Of a stretch of DNA of 33,414 nt, positions 21,803 through 29,626 are shown piece after piece (the first letter of the stretch is position 1; every line of letters starts with the position of its first letter). The translations under genes were made by a program, and so were the position numbers. The notes beneath the pieces are model-generated. The model did not search any database. It was not told the origin of the DNA and was given only the letters and a program-made list of their open reading frames with translations. The DNA comes from Phycisphaerae bacterium (lineage in GTDB: Bacteria > Planctomycetota > Phycisphaerae > Phycisphaerales > SM1A02), in contig PKCS01000017.1 of the NCBI GenBank assembly GCA_002862305.1, forward strand, positions 1 to 33,414. The letters are read 5' to 3'.

Positions 21803-23605
21803 GTGAACATCCGTAACTTCTCGATCATCGCCCACATCGACCACGGCAAGAGCACCCTCGCGGACCGTCTGCTGCAGGAGACTCGTGCCGTCGACGAGCG
21901 CAAGCACAAGGACCAGCTGCTGGACTCGATGGACCTCGAGCGGGAACGGGGGATCACCATCAAGGCCGCGGCGGTCACCGTCCCCTGGGAGTTCGGGGGC
22001 GAGCACTACCAGCTGAACTTCATCGACACCCCCGGGCACGTCGACTTCACGTACGAGGTGTCCCGGGCGCTGACCGCCTGCGAGGGCGCGGTCCTGGTGG
22101 TGGACGCGGCCCAGGGCATCCAGGCCCAGACCGTGGCCAACGCCTACCTCGCGGTGGAGAACGACCTCGAGCTGATCCCGGTGATCAACAAGATCGACCT
22201 GCCCGCGGCGGACCCGGTCCGGGTCGCGATGGAGATCGAGCAGGTCCTGGGCCTGCCCGCGGAGGACTGCATCCAGGTCTCCGCGAAGACCGGGGAGGGC
22301 ATCCGCGAACTGCTGGACGCGATCTGCGAGAAGCTCCCGGACCCCCCCGCCCCCACCACCGACAAGCTGCGGGCCCTGATCTTCGACAGCCACTACGACG
22401 ACTACCGCGGGGTGGTGGTCTCGACCAGGGTCTTCGACGGCAAGCTCTCGGTCGGGCAGAAGATCCTGATGATGGGCACCGGCCGCCCGTGGACCGTCAC
22501 CGACCTCGGCAAGAACACCCCCTTCCCGGTCCAGGTGAAGGAACTCGGCACCAACGAGGCCGGGTGGATGGTGGCCTCGATCAAGACCCTCGGCGACGTG
22601 CGGGTGGGCGACACCATCACCCTCCAGTCCGATCCCGCGCCCGAGGCGCTGCCCGGCTACGAGGAACCGAAGCAGATGGTCTTCTGCGACTTCTATCCCG
22701 CGACCTCCGCGGGGGGCGGCAAGAAGGGCGACTTCGAGACCCTGCGCGAGGCGATGGAGCGCCTCCACATCAACGACGCCAGCTTCACCTACGAGGTCCA
22801 GCACTCCGAGGCCCTGGGGTTCGGGTTCCGCTGCGGGTTCCTCGGCCTGCTGCACATGGACATCGTCCAGGAGCGGATCGAGCGCGAGGGTGGGGTGGAG
22901 ATCGTCCAGACCGCGCCCACCGTGTCCTACATGATCGACCTCAAGGACGGCTCCAGCGTGGAGATCCAGAACCCCGCGGACCTGCCGGACCCCAACCACA
23001 TCGAGGGGATCCGGGAACCGATCGTCAAGCTCGAGATGATCTGCCCCGAGGACAACATCGGGGACCTGATGAAGCTCTGCGACGCGAGGCGCGGGATCTT
23101 CAAGTCCCAGCAGTACCTCAGCGAGACGCGGCAGATCCTCGACTTCGAGCTGCCGCTGGCGGAGATCATCTACGACTTCTACGACAAGCTGAAGTCGATC
23201 ACGCGCGGCTACGGGACCATGGACTACGAGATCATCGGGTACCGGCAGGACAACCTCTCGAAGGTGTCGATCATGGTCAACGGGCAGCCGGTCGAGGCCC
23301 TCAGCCTGATCTGCCACCGCAGCAACGCCGAGCACCGCAGCCGGGCGATCCTCGCCAAGCTCCGCAAGCAGATCGACCGCCACCAGTTCGAGATCGCGCT
23401 GCAGGCCGCCATCGGGGGGAAGATCATCGCCCGGGAGACGGTGAAGGCGCTCCGGAAGAACGTGACCGCGAAGTGCTATGGTGGCGACATCACCCGCAAG
23501 CGGAAGCTGCTCGAGAAGCAGAAGGCGGGCAAGCAGAGAATGAAGACCATCGGCAGCGTCAACATCCCCCAGGAAGCGTTCATGGCCGTGCTCGAACAGG
23601 AATGA
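21803..23605 (+). CDS. lepA: Elongation factor 4 (LepA), ribosomal back-translocase GTPase
   Basis: LepA is a translational GTPase related to EF-G that acts on stalled or initiating ribosomes at the membrane-associated pool. The 600-residue protein has all GTPase motifs: AHIDHGKSTL (G1), RGITIKAAAV (G2), DTPGHVDF (G3), NKIDLP (G4) and the SAKTG segment (G5). The LepA-specific C-terminal domain ends KRMKTIG-like (KQRMKTIGSVNIPQEAFMAVL). The start is GTG 21803, matching the family start MNIRNFSIIAH. The 30 bases before it are pyrimidine-rich and no Shine-Dalgarno sequence is visible, which is odd for a highly conserved gene. Confidence 0.98.
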   Translation: MNIRNFSIIAHIDHGKSTLADRLLQETRAVDERKHKDQLLDSMDLERERGITIKAAAVTVPWEFGGEHYQLNFIDTPGHVDFTYEVSRALTACEGAVLVVDAAQGIQAQTVANAYLAVENDLELIPVINKIDLPAADPVRVAMEIEQVLGLPAEDCIQVSAKTGEGIRELLDAICEKLPDPPAPTTDKLRALIFDSHYDDYRGVVVSTRVFDGKLSVGQKILMMGTGRPWTVTDLGKNTPFPVQVKELGTNEAGWMVASIKTLGDVRVGDTITLQSDPAPEALPGYEEPKQMVFCDFYPATSAGGGKKGDFETLREAMERLHINDASFTYEVQHSEALGFGFRCGFLGLLHMDIVQERIEREGGVEIVQTAPTVSYMIDLKDGSSVEIQNPADLPDPNHIEGIREPIVKLEMICPEDNIGDLMKLCDARRGIFKSQQYLSETRQILDFELPLAEIIYDFYDKLKSITRGYGTMDYEIIGYRQDNLSKVSIMVNGQPVEALSLICHRSNAEHRSRAILAKLRKQIDRHQFEIALQAAIGGKIIARETVKALRKNVTAKCYGGDITRKRKLLEKQKAGKQRMKTIGSVNIPQEAFMAVLEQE

Positions 23606-23639
23606 CCACGGCCGACCACGAATCGGAGAAGCCCCCACC

Positions 23640-24350
23640 ATGCGCACCACCGACCGACTCCTCGTACTCACGGCGATCGTCGTCGCCTGCCTCGCCCTGC
23701 TGAGGGTCGGCGGGTCCAGCGGCGTCGCGGACCCCGTCGGACACTGGCTGGAGACCCTCGGTCCCGCGGAGAGCCTCGAGCTCACGGGAACCGACCCCCT
23801 GCTGGTGCGGAACGCCGACGGCCGGATCGGCTGGGGCGAGGAACCGACCTCCCGGGCCTGGAGCATCGGCTCCGTCCACATCGACGACGTGATCAAGAAG
23901 CTCCTCCAGACCGAGGACTACCTCGGGGAACGGGAGGAGCTCCAGACCGAGCTCAAGGAGATCGAGGCCGAGTTCAACGAACGGGCCCAGGAGATCCAGG
24001 GCGAGTACGGGGAGATCGGGGAGGACGACCCGCAGTTCCCGGAGGCCCAGGGCCGGATGCAGGCGCTCATGCAGGAGTACCAGCAGTTCACCCAGCTCTC
24101 CCGCGGCCGGATCACCAAGCTGGAGGCCGAGCAGCTCGAGCGCAGCTACCGCGAGCTGATCGAGGCGACGGAGATCGTGGCCGACCAGCGCTCGATCGAC
24201 TTCGTGTTCAGGTTCATCCCCACCGCGGAGGTCTTCGGCACCCAGAACGCGGAGCAGGCGATGCTGCAGATCCAGCTGCGCACCTTCCTCAAGTACCCGG
24301 AAGCCGTCGACATCACCGGCCAGGTGATCGAGGAGCTGGACCTGGAGTAG
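23640..24350 (+). CDS. OmpH/Skp-like periplasmic coiled-coil protein
   Basis: The 236-residue protein has a signal-peptide-like hydrophobic N-terminus (residues 7-24) and a coiled-coil region at about 93-175 (EREELQTELKEIEAEFNERAQ..., ITKLEAEQLERSYRELIEATEIVA). The final segment ADQRSIDFVFRF...VDITGQVIEEL resembles the C-terminal end of OmpH/Skp chaperones (A...G.D.V......DIT..V...L). Skp holds unfolded outer-membrane proteins in the periplasm. The N-terminal 40-90 segment with VGSVHIDDVIKK-like strand (IGSVHIDDV) fits the family's first strand. GGAGAAG lies 8-9 bases before ATG 23640. The 3' end overlaps the convergent lipB gene by 38 bases. Confidence 0.75.
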   Translation: MRTTDRLLVLTAIVVACLALLRVGGSSGVADPVGHWLETLGPAESLELTGTDPLLVRNADGRIGWGEEPTSRAWSIGSVHIDDVIKKLLQTEDYLGEREELQTELKEIEAEFNERAQEIQGEYGEIGEDDPQFPEAQGRMQALMQEYQQFTQLSRGRITKLEAEQLERSYRELIEATEIVADQRSIDFVFRFIPTAEVFGTQNAEQAMLQIQLRTFLKYPEAVDITGQVIEELDLE

Positions 24351-25056
24351 CCTCGAGCCGCGCCCGGATCGCACGCTCGAATTCCGCGCGGAGCACCCCC
24401 GCGACCTCGGCGAGGGGGGGACATCGGTCCCCGAGCTCCCGACGGAGGCTGGTCACCGACCGGTCCGCGATCCCGCAGGGGACGATCAGGTCGAAGTGGC
24501 CGAGGTCGGGATCCACGTTGAGCGCCAGTCCGTGCATCGAGCACCAGCGACTGAGCCGCACCCCGAGGGCCGCGATCTTGCGGGCCCGCGGGGTCCCCGG
24601 CTCCAGCCAGACCCCGGTCGCGTCCGGGTCCCGCTCCCCCACCAGTTCATAGGTGGCGAGGGTGCGGATGACGACCTCCTCCAGGAGCCTGAGGTAGGTG
24701 TTGATGCGAAGCCCCAGGAGGTTGAGGTCGAGGATCGGGTAGGCGACCAGTTGCCCGGGGCCGTGGTAGGTGACGTCACCCCCCCGATCGGTCTCGACCA
24801 GCTCGATCCCCCGCTCGGCGAGCTGCCGGGCGGAGACCAGCAGGTGCTCCCGGGCCCCCGGGCGCCGGGTGATGGTCACCACCGGGGGATCGTGTTCCAG
24901 GAGGAAGACGTGCAGCCCCCCCGACGTGGAGCCGGCCTCGCGGGACCCGACCACCTCCGCGTGGCGCTGGCGCTGGAGCTCCAGGGCCTCCCGGTAGGCG
25001 ATCCGCCCCAGCTCCTCGAAGACCGGGGAGGGCGGGTTTGGGGGTGATTCGGCCAT
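24313..25056 (-). CDS. lipB: Octanoyl-[acyl carrier protein]:protein transferase LipB
   Basis: LipB moves octanoate from acyl carrier protein to lipoyl domains, the first step of lipoate synthesis. The 247-residue protein contains RGGDVTYHGPGQLVAYPI (91-108), the catalytic lysine K160 in RARKIAALGVRL and the acyl-thioester cysteine C194 in FDLIVPCGI, with SMHGLALNVDPDL between. ATG 25056 is chosen over 25143 because a GCTACCCT box lies 6 bases before it and the longer version adds 29 residues with no family similarity that would overlap the lpxA start. No lipA is adjacent. It converges with the OmpH-like gene, sharing 38 bases. Confidence 0.95.
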   Translation of the reverse strand: MAESPPNPPSPVFEELGRIAYREALELQRQRHAEVVGSREAGSTSGGLHVFLLEHDPPVVTITRRPGAREHLLVSARQLAERGIELVETDRGGDVTYHGPGQLVAYPILDLNLLGLRINTYLRLLEEVVIRTLATYELVGERDPDATGVWLEPGTPRARKIAALGVRLSRWCSMHGLALNVDPDLGHFDLIVPCGIADRSVTSLRRELGDRCPPLAEVAGVLRAEFERAIRARLEATPGPAPRSPGR

Positions 25057-25062
25057 CCGAAC

Positions 25063-25068
25063 AGGGTA
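25063..25068 (-). promoter_or_regulatory. -10 box (GCTACCCT) of lipB
   Basis: On the minus strand TACCCT ends 6 bases before ATG 25056, implying a leaderless transcript and deciding the lipB start. Confidence 0.45.
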
Positions 25069-25116
25069 GCGTCGGGGGGACGGACGGGGCTGTGGATCTC
25101 CGGTGGTGGTGGAGAG

Positions 25117-25122
25117 TACACT
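25117..25122 (+). promoter_or_regulatory. -10 box (TACACT) of lpxA
   Basis: TACACT ends 6 bases before GTG 25129; the arrangement mirrors lipB on the other strand about 50 bases away. A leaderless GTG-initiated mRNA would be unusual, so a start further upstream of transcription cannot be excluded. Confidence 0.35.
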
Positions 25123-25128
25123 GGTCGC

Positions 25129-25956
25129 GTGCCCAGGATACACCCCTCAGCCATCGTGGACGATCAGGTCGAGCTCGCGGACGACGTCGAGATCGGGCCA
25201 CGATGCGTGATCAGCGGGCCGGTCAGCATCGGTTCGGGGACCAGGCTGATCGGTGACTGCTGGATCAACGGCCCGACCTCCATCGGATCCGGCAACCGCA
25301 TCTACCCCTTCACCACCATCGGGTTCGCCCCCCAGTCCCGGAGCGTCGACCCCGAGCATGCCGGCTGCGGGGTCCGGATCGGGAGCCACAACGTGATCCG
25401 GGAGCACGTCACGATCAACCGCGCCATGACCGAGGCCGGACCCACCAGCATCGGCGACCACTGCTACATCATGGCCCAGGCGCATGCCGGACACGACTGC
25501 AACGTCGGCAACGAGGTGACCCTCGCGAACTCGGTGCAGCTGGCGGGCCACACCATCGTGGAGGACGAGGTGACGATCGGAGGCGGCACCTGCGTGCACC
25601 AGCACGTCCGGGTCGGCTTCGGCTCCATGCTGAGCGGGGGCGCGGCGACCACCCACGACGTGCTGCCCTGGTTCGTGGTGACCGCGACCAACGTGGCGGC
25701 GAGCGTCAACCTGGTGGGCATGCGGCGGCAGAACATGACCGGGGAGGAGATCGCGACGGTTCGCTGGGTCTACAAGATCATCAATCGGCGGGGACTCTCC
25801 CTTCCCTCCGCGATCGAGGAGATCCGGCAGCGGGCCGCGGAGTCGGACGACCGCATCATGGACCGATTCGTCGAATTCCTCGATCGCTCCCAGCGACCGA
25901 TCTGCACCGCCTTTCACTCCCGCTCGCGCAGCGGCTACGACGTCCGGACCGTCTGA
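25129..25956 (+). CDS. lpxA: UDP-N-acetylglucosamine acyltransferase LpxA
   Basis: LpxA adds a 3-hydroxyacyl chain to UDP-GlcNAc, the first step of lipid A synthesis. The 275-residue protein is a left-handed beta-helix of hexapeptide repeats from about residue 5 to 190. The catalytic histidine is at H122 in AQAHAGHDCNVGNEV (with H119), and TLANSVQLAGHTIVEDEVTIGGG follows. The C-terminal helical part has the family segment NLVGMRRQNMTGEEI. The GTG start gives MPRIHPSAIV, which matches family starts (IHPTAIV). lpxD, fabZ and lpxB are not adjacent. The gene shows that the organism makes lipid A-type glycolipid. Confidence 0.95.
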   Translation: MPRIHPSAIVDDQVELADDVEIGPRCVISGPVSIGSGTRLIGDCWINGPTSIGSGNRIYPFTTIGFAPQSRSVDPEHAGCGVRIGSHNVIREHVTINRAMTEAGPTSIGDHCYIMAQAHAGHDCNVGNEVTLANSVQLAGHTIVEDEVTIGGGTCVHQHVRVGFGSMLSGGAATTHDVLPWFVVTATNVAASVNLVGMRRQNMTGEEIATVRWVYKIINRRGLSLPSAIEEIRQRAAESDDRIMDRFVEFLDRSQRPICTAFHSRSRSGYDVRTV

Positions 25957-25993
25957 GCGACGAGGGACGGCGAACTCGCGCAAGGAAGCGCCC

Positions 25994-26833
25994 GTGTCGA
26001 TCAGCTTTCAGGTCCTCGGTTCCTCCAGCAGCGGCAACGCCACGGTGCTCAGCGTCGAGGTCGACGGCGACACCCGCCACCTGCTCCTGGACGCGGGGCT
26101 GGGCCCCCGCACCGTCGCGGAGCGACTGGCCAGCTGCGACCTGCACGGCATCGGGATCGACGCGATCGTGCTCACCCACGCGGATTCCGACCACATGCGA
26201 TCCAGCTGGCGGCGCACCCTGCTGCGCCACCGGATCCCCGTCCACGTGGCCGCCAGCCACCGCGACGAGGCGGAGGGCCGTGGCGTGCCCCGGGAACTGC
26301 TTCGCGTCTTCCGGGGGGCCTTCGTCCCCATCCCGGGGGTCCGGTTCGATCCGGTGCGCACCCCCCACGACGACCGCGGCAGCGCCGCCTTCCGGATCGA
26401 GTGCGGCTCGTCGGTGGTGGGCTGGGCGACCGACCTGGGACGGGTGGACGACCGCCTCCTGGAGCACCTCTCCGGCATCCACGCGCTGGGCATCGAGTCC
26501 AACTACGACCCCGGCCTCCAGCAGGCCTCGGACCGACCCGGGTTCCTGATCGAGCGGATCACCGGTGGACGGGGGCACCTCTCCAACCAGCAGTGCCTGG
26601 ACGCGGTCCGGGTCCTGGACGATCGATCCGCCGGCCGGGACGGGCTGGAGACGGTGGTGCTGCTGCACCTCTCCCGGGAGTGCAACTGCCGGGACCGGGT
26701 CCGGTCCCTCTGGGAGAGGACCGCACCCGGGCTGGCCCGGCGGATGGAGATCAGCTGGCCGGACCGGATCGGCCCCCGGGTCCGACTCGGCGGGGCGGTC
26801 TCGAACCAGGAGCAACTCGGACTCTTTGGCTGA
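25994..26833 (+). CDS. Metallo-beta-lactamase-fold hydrolase (YycJ/WalJ-like)
   Basis: The 279-residue protein resembles YycJ/WalJ-like MBL-fold exonuclease-type enzymes: QVLGSSSSGNATVLSVE at the start, LLLDAGLGPRTVAERL (31-46), THADSDHM (61-68), then GWATDLGRV (metal-bridging D) and LGIESNYDP. A late GHLSNQQCLDAV and LLHLSRECN supply further histidines, as in the family. The usual HxHxDH reads H62-A-D64-S-D66-H67, so the second histidine is an aspartate, which would alter the first metal site. It starts at GTG 25994 with AAGGAAG upstream, 37 bases after lpxA. Role in cell-wall or DNA metabolism is not deducible here. Confidence 0.8.
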   Translation: MSISFQVLGSSSSGNATVLSVEVDGDTRHLLLDAGLGPRTVAERLASCDLHGIGIDAIVLTHADSDHMRSSWRRTLLRHRIPVHVAASHRDEAEGRGVPRELLRVFRGAFVPIPGVRFDPVRTPHDDRGSAAFRIECGSSVVGWATDLGRVDDRLLEHLSGIHALGIESNYDPGLQQASDRPGFLIERITGGRGHLSNQQCLDAVRVLDDRSAGRDGLETVVLLHLSRECNCRDRVRSLWERTAPGLARRMEISWPDRIGPRVRLGGAVSNQEQLGLFG

Positions 26834-26862
26834 CATTTGGCCACCGGGGTCCTGGAACTCGA

Positions 26863-26868
26863 TATTCT
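26863..26868 (+). promoter_or_regulatory. -10 box (TATTCT) upstream of purF
   Basis: TATTCT ends 10 bases before ATG 26879 in the 45-base gap after the MBL gene. The resulting leader would be zero to four bases long. Confidence 0.45.
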
Positions 26869-26878
26869 CCCTGCTGGC

Positions 26879-28843
26879 ATGAGCGATCGAATCCTGCACG
26901 AGTGCGGTCTCGCGATGATCCGGCTGAGGAAGGACCTCGACTGGTACCGGAACGCCTACGACGATCCCTTCTGGGGGCTGCACCGGCTGTTCCTGCTGAT
27001 GGAGAAGCAGCACAACCGAGGCCAGGACGGGGCGGGGATCGGGACCGTGAAGTTCGACATGCCGCCGGGGGATCGCTTCCTCGAGCGGCTGCGCTCCGCC
27101 AAGACCAATCCGATCGAGCGACTGTTCGACCGTGCGATGGAGCCCGCGAACCGGCTCTCGAAGAACCAGCTGCGGGACCTCGACGCGCGATCGCTCAAGC
27201 GCCGGGTCCCCATGCTCGGCGAGGTGCTGATCGGGCACCTCCGCTACGGCACCCACGGGGGGCAGACCACGGACGCCTGCCACCCGCTGGTCCGCCGCAA
27301 CAACGTGGCGAGCCGGAACCTGGCCCTGGCGGGGAACTTCAACCTCACCAACGCGGAGGAGCTGCACCGCAAGCTGGTGGAGTACGGCCTGCACGTGGTC
27401 GGGGATTCCGACACCCAGGCGGTGATGGAGCGCATCGGCTACATGATCGACCGCGAGCACAACATGCTCGCGAGCACCATGGGCGAGGGGTCCTTCGCCA
27501 ACCTGCGTGGCCGGGAGCTCGCCAAGGAGGTGTCCCGCCAGCTGGACCTGAACCGGATCCTCCGCAAGGCGACGATGGACTTCGACGGGGGCTGGGTGCT
27601 GGGCGGACTGCTCGGCAACGGCGACATGTTCAGCTGCCGGGACCCCGCGGGGATCCGGCCGGCCTTCATGCACGTGAACGAGGAGGTGGTGGCGGTCGCC
27701 AGCGAGCGGCCCGCCCTCTGCACGGTGTTCAACGTCCAACCGGAGGAGATCCGGGAACTCCCCCCCGGTCACGCCCTGGTGGTCAAGCGAAGCGGCGAGT
27801 ACTCGGTCGAGCCCTACATCGACCCCCTGCCCCCCCGCCGCTGCACCTTCGAGCGCATCTACTTCAGCCGCGGCAACGACCGGGACATCTACCGGGAGCG
27901 GAAGAACCTCGGCCGCAACCTGGTCCCGGAGATCCTGCGGGAGATCGACGGGGACCTCGACCACTCGGTCTTCGGCTTCATACCCAACACCGCGGAGACC
28001 GCGTACCTCGGGATGATCGAGGGGCTCGCCCAGCAGTCGCGGGATCGCGCGGTCGAGGAGATCCTGGGCCTGGTCGAGTCGGGCAGGGCGACGCGCGAGG
28101 GGGTGGAGGCCGCGCTGCGAAGCCAGCCGCGGGTCGAGAAGATCGCCCAGAAGGACCAGCGGCTGCGCACGTTCATCACCCACGACTCGGCGAGGAAGAA
28201 CCTGGTCGGCCACGTCTACGACCTCACCCGGGGGGTCGCGGGCCCCGAGGACACCCTGGTGGTGATCGACGACTCGATCGTCCGCGGCACGACGCTGCGC
28301 GAATCGATCATCACCATGCTCTCGCGGCTCAGGCCCCGCAAGATCGTGATCGCCTCCAGCGCACCCCCCATCATGTACCCCGACTGCTACGGGATCGACA
28401 TGAGCCAGCTGGGACGGTTCATCGCCTTCGAGGCCGCGGTGGCGATGCTGCGCGAACGTGGAGAGGGAGACCTGCTGGAGGAGATCGAGGCGGCCTGCCT
28501 CGCGCAGCGGGAACTCCCCGACGAGGAGCTCGAGAACCACGTGCGACGAATCTACGAACCGTTCTCGCACCAGGAACTCTGCGACCGGATCGCGGGGCTC
28601 ATACGTTCCGACCAGCTGGACTGGGACGGGGAGATCTCGGTGATCTACCAGACGGTGGAGGGGCTCCGGGACGCGATGCCCGGCTTCACCGGCGACTGGT
28701 ACTTCACCGGCGACTACCCCACCCCGGGCGGCCTGCGGGTCCTGAACACCGCCTACCTCAAGTGGCGTCGGAACGACGAAAGTCGGGCCTACGAGTCGTC
28801 AATCGCCCCCCAGGAGGGCGGCGCCGGGGTCAGTTCGAGCTGA
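26879..28843 (+). CDS. purF: Amidophosphoribosyltransferase, long form
   Basis: PurF makes 5-phosphoribosylamine from PRPP and glutamine, opening purine synthesis. The 654-residue protein has the N-terminal nucleophile region MSDRILHECGLAMI, with Cys9 expected to be exposed after processing. It also has the glutaminase blocks KQHNRGQDGAGIG, GHLRYGTHGG and LAGNFNLTN, SCRDPAGIRPAF, and the PRPP-binding VVIDDSIVRGTT followed by PPIMYPDCYGID. It is about 150 residues longer than E. coli PurF, through an insertion at about 60-120 and a C-terminal extension after about 540 ending in a tail GDWYFTGDYPTPGG. This layout matches the long form known from Bacteroidetes. No other pur gene is adjacent. Confidence 0.93.
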   Translation: MSDRILHECGLAMIRLRKDLDWYRNAYDDPFWGLHRLFLLMEKQHNRGQDGAGIGTVKFDMPPGDRFLERLRSAKTNPIERLFDRAMEPANRLSKNQLRDLDARSLKRRVPMLGEVLIGHLRYGTHGGQTTDACHPLVRRNNVASRNLALAGNFNLTNAEELHRKLVEYGLHVVGDSDTQAVMERIGYMIDREHNMLASTMGEGSFANLRGRELAKEVSRQLDLNRILRKATMDFDGGWVLGGLLGNGDMFSCRDPAGIRPAFMHVNEEVVAVASERPALCTVFNVQPEEIRELPPGHALVVKRSGEYSVEPYIDPLPPRRCTFERIYFSRGNDRDIYRERKNLGRNLVPEILREIDGDLDHSVFGFIPNTAETAYLGMIEGLAQQSRDRAVEEILGLVESGRATREGVEAALRSQPRVEKIAQKDQRLRTFITHDSARKNLVGHVYDLTRGVAGPEDTLVVIDDSIVRGTTLRESIITMLSRLRPRKIVIASSAPPIMYPDCYGIDMSQLGRFIAFEAAVAMLRERGEGDLLEEIEAACLAQRELPDEELENHVRRIYEPFSHQELCDRIAGLIRSDQLDWDGEISVIYQTVEGLRDAMPGFTGDWYFTGDYPTPGGLRVLNTAYLKWRRNDESRAYESSIAPQEGGAGVSSS

Positions 28844-28890
28844 TAACCCCCTCCAGACGCCCGGAGCGGGGATCGGGACCGGCCTGAATC

Positions 28891-28919
28891 TTGACGCAGG
28901 GCCCCCAAGGTGGTTCAAT
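28891..28919 (+). promoter_or_regulatory. rpsD promoter (TTGACG - 17 bp - TTCAAT)
   Basis: TTGACG (28891-28896) and TTCAAT (28914-28919) are separated by exactly 17 bases in the gap after purF. The predicted start near 28926 gives a leader of about 60 bases before ATG 28986. Confidence 0.65.
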
Positions 28920-28930
28920 GCGCGACTCCA

Positions 28931-28948
28931 CTTCCCACCCGTGGGAAG
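28931..28948 (+). promoter_or_regulatory. Hairpin in the rpsD leader
   Basis: CTTCCCA (28931-28937) pairs perfectly with TGGGAAG (28942-28948) around a CCCG loop, 37 bases before the rpsD start. S4 regulates its own synthesis in several bacteria, so a leader element is plausible, but no match to a known S4 leader was established. Confidence 0.4.
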
Positions 28949-28985
28949 GGCGGTACACGTTCCACAGAACCCCGGAAGGAACCCC

Positions 28986-29591
28986 ATGGCCCGATACCTG
29001 GGACCGAAGGTCAAGCTCTCACGACGCGTCGGCGTGCCGATCGCGGACATCCCCAAGCACACCTCCAAGCGGCAGCTCTCCCCTCCCGGGATGCACGGCT
29101 TCCGTGGCCGCAGGGTGAAGGACTACGGGATCCGCAAGGACGAGAAGCAGAAGCTCCGGTACCACTACAACGTCATGGAGAAGCAGTTCCGTCGGTACCT
29201 CGCCGAGGCCACCCGTCGACCGGGCAACACCGGAGAGAACCTCCTGCAGCTCCTGGAGTGCCGGCTGGACAACGTGATCCGCCGCGCGGGGCTCACCCGG
29301 ACCATCTGGGCGGCAAGGCAGTTCGTGGTCCACGGGCACCTGCTGGTCAACGGCCACAAGGTCGACCGGCCCAGCTACCGGGTCAAGCCCGGAGACGTGA
29401 TCACCGTCCGGAGCAAGGATTCCTCGACCAAGCTGGCCCGCGAGAACATGGAAAGCCTGGCCGGTCACATGGTCCCGGGCTGGATCGAGGTCAACCCCGC
29501 CGAACTGACCAGCAAGGTCGTGGCGCAGCCCACCTCCGACCAGATCCCCTTCGACGTGAACACCAACCTGATCGTGGAATTCTACCGCTAG
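28986..29591 (+). CDS. rpsD: 30S ribosomal protein S4
   Basis: S4 is a primary 16S rRNA-binding protein of the small subunit and helps in decoding accuracy. The 201-residue protein begins MARYLGPKVKLSRRVG and contains YGIRKDEKQKLRYHYNVMEKQFRRY (the S4 N-terminal domain). The S4 RNA-binding domain at about 95-160 includes LECRLDNVIRRAGL, ARQFVVHGHLLVNGHKVDRPSYRVKPGD. The C-terminus ends NTNLIVEFYR, as in the family. The N-terminal zinc-type cysteines are absent (C-minus form). GGAAGGA lies 4 bases before ATG 28986. It stands alone with its own promoter rather than in an rpsM-rpsK-rpsD-rpoA operon. Confidence 0.98.
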   Translation: MARYLGPKVKLSRRVGVPIADIPKHTSKRQLSPPGMHGFRGRRVKDYGIRKDEKQKLRYHYNVMEKQFRRYLAEATRRPGNTGENLLQLLECRLDNVIRRAGLTRTIWAARQFVVHGHLLVNGHKVDRPSYRVKPGDVITVRSKDSSTKLARENMESLAGHMVPGWIEVNPAELTSKVVAQPTSDQIPFDVNTNLIVEFYR

Positions 29592-29626
29592 TCTCGGGAC
29601 CCGGATTCCCTCGAACCCCAGGTCGC

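Noticed and set aside
20141-23896. A 1251-codon minus-strand frame opposite rimO and lepA.
   Set aside because: It is the antisense shadow of two clearly conserved genes in GC-rich DNA; its translation is Val/Leu/Asp/His/Gly-rich without any motif.
25057-25143. N-terminal extension of lipB from 25143.
   Set aside because: The -10 box at 25063-25068 lies downstream of it, and the extension is not family-like and overlaps the lpxA start.
25856-28570. A 904-codon minus-strand frame opposite the MBL gene and purF.
   Set aside because: Antisense shadow of conserved genes; low-complexity composition and no recognisable domain.
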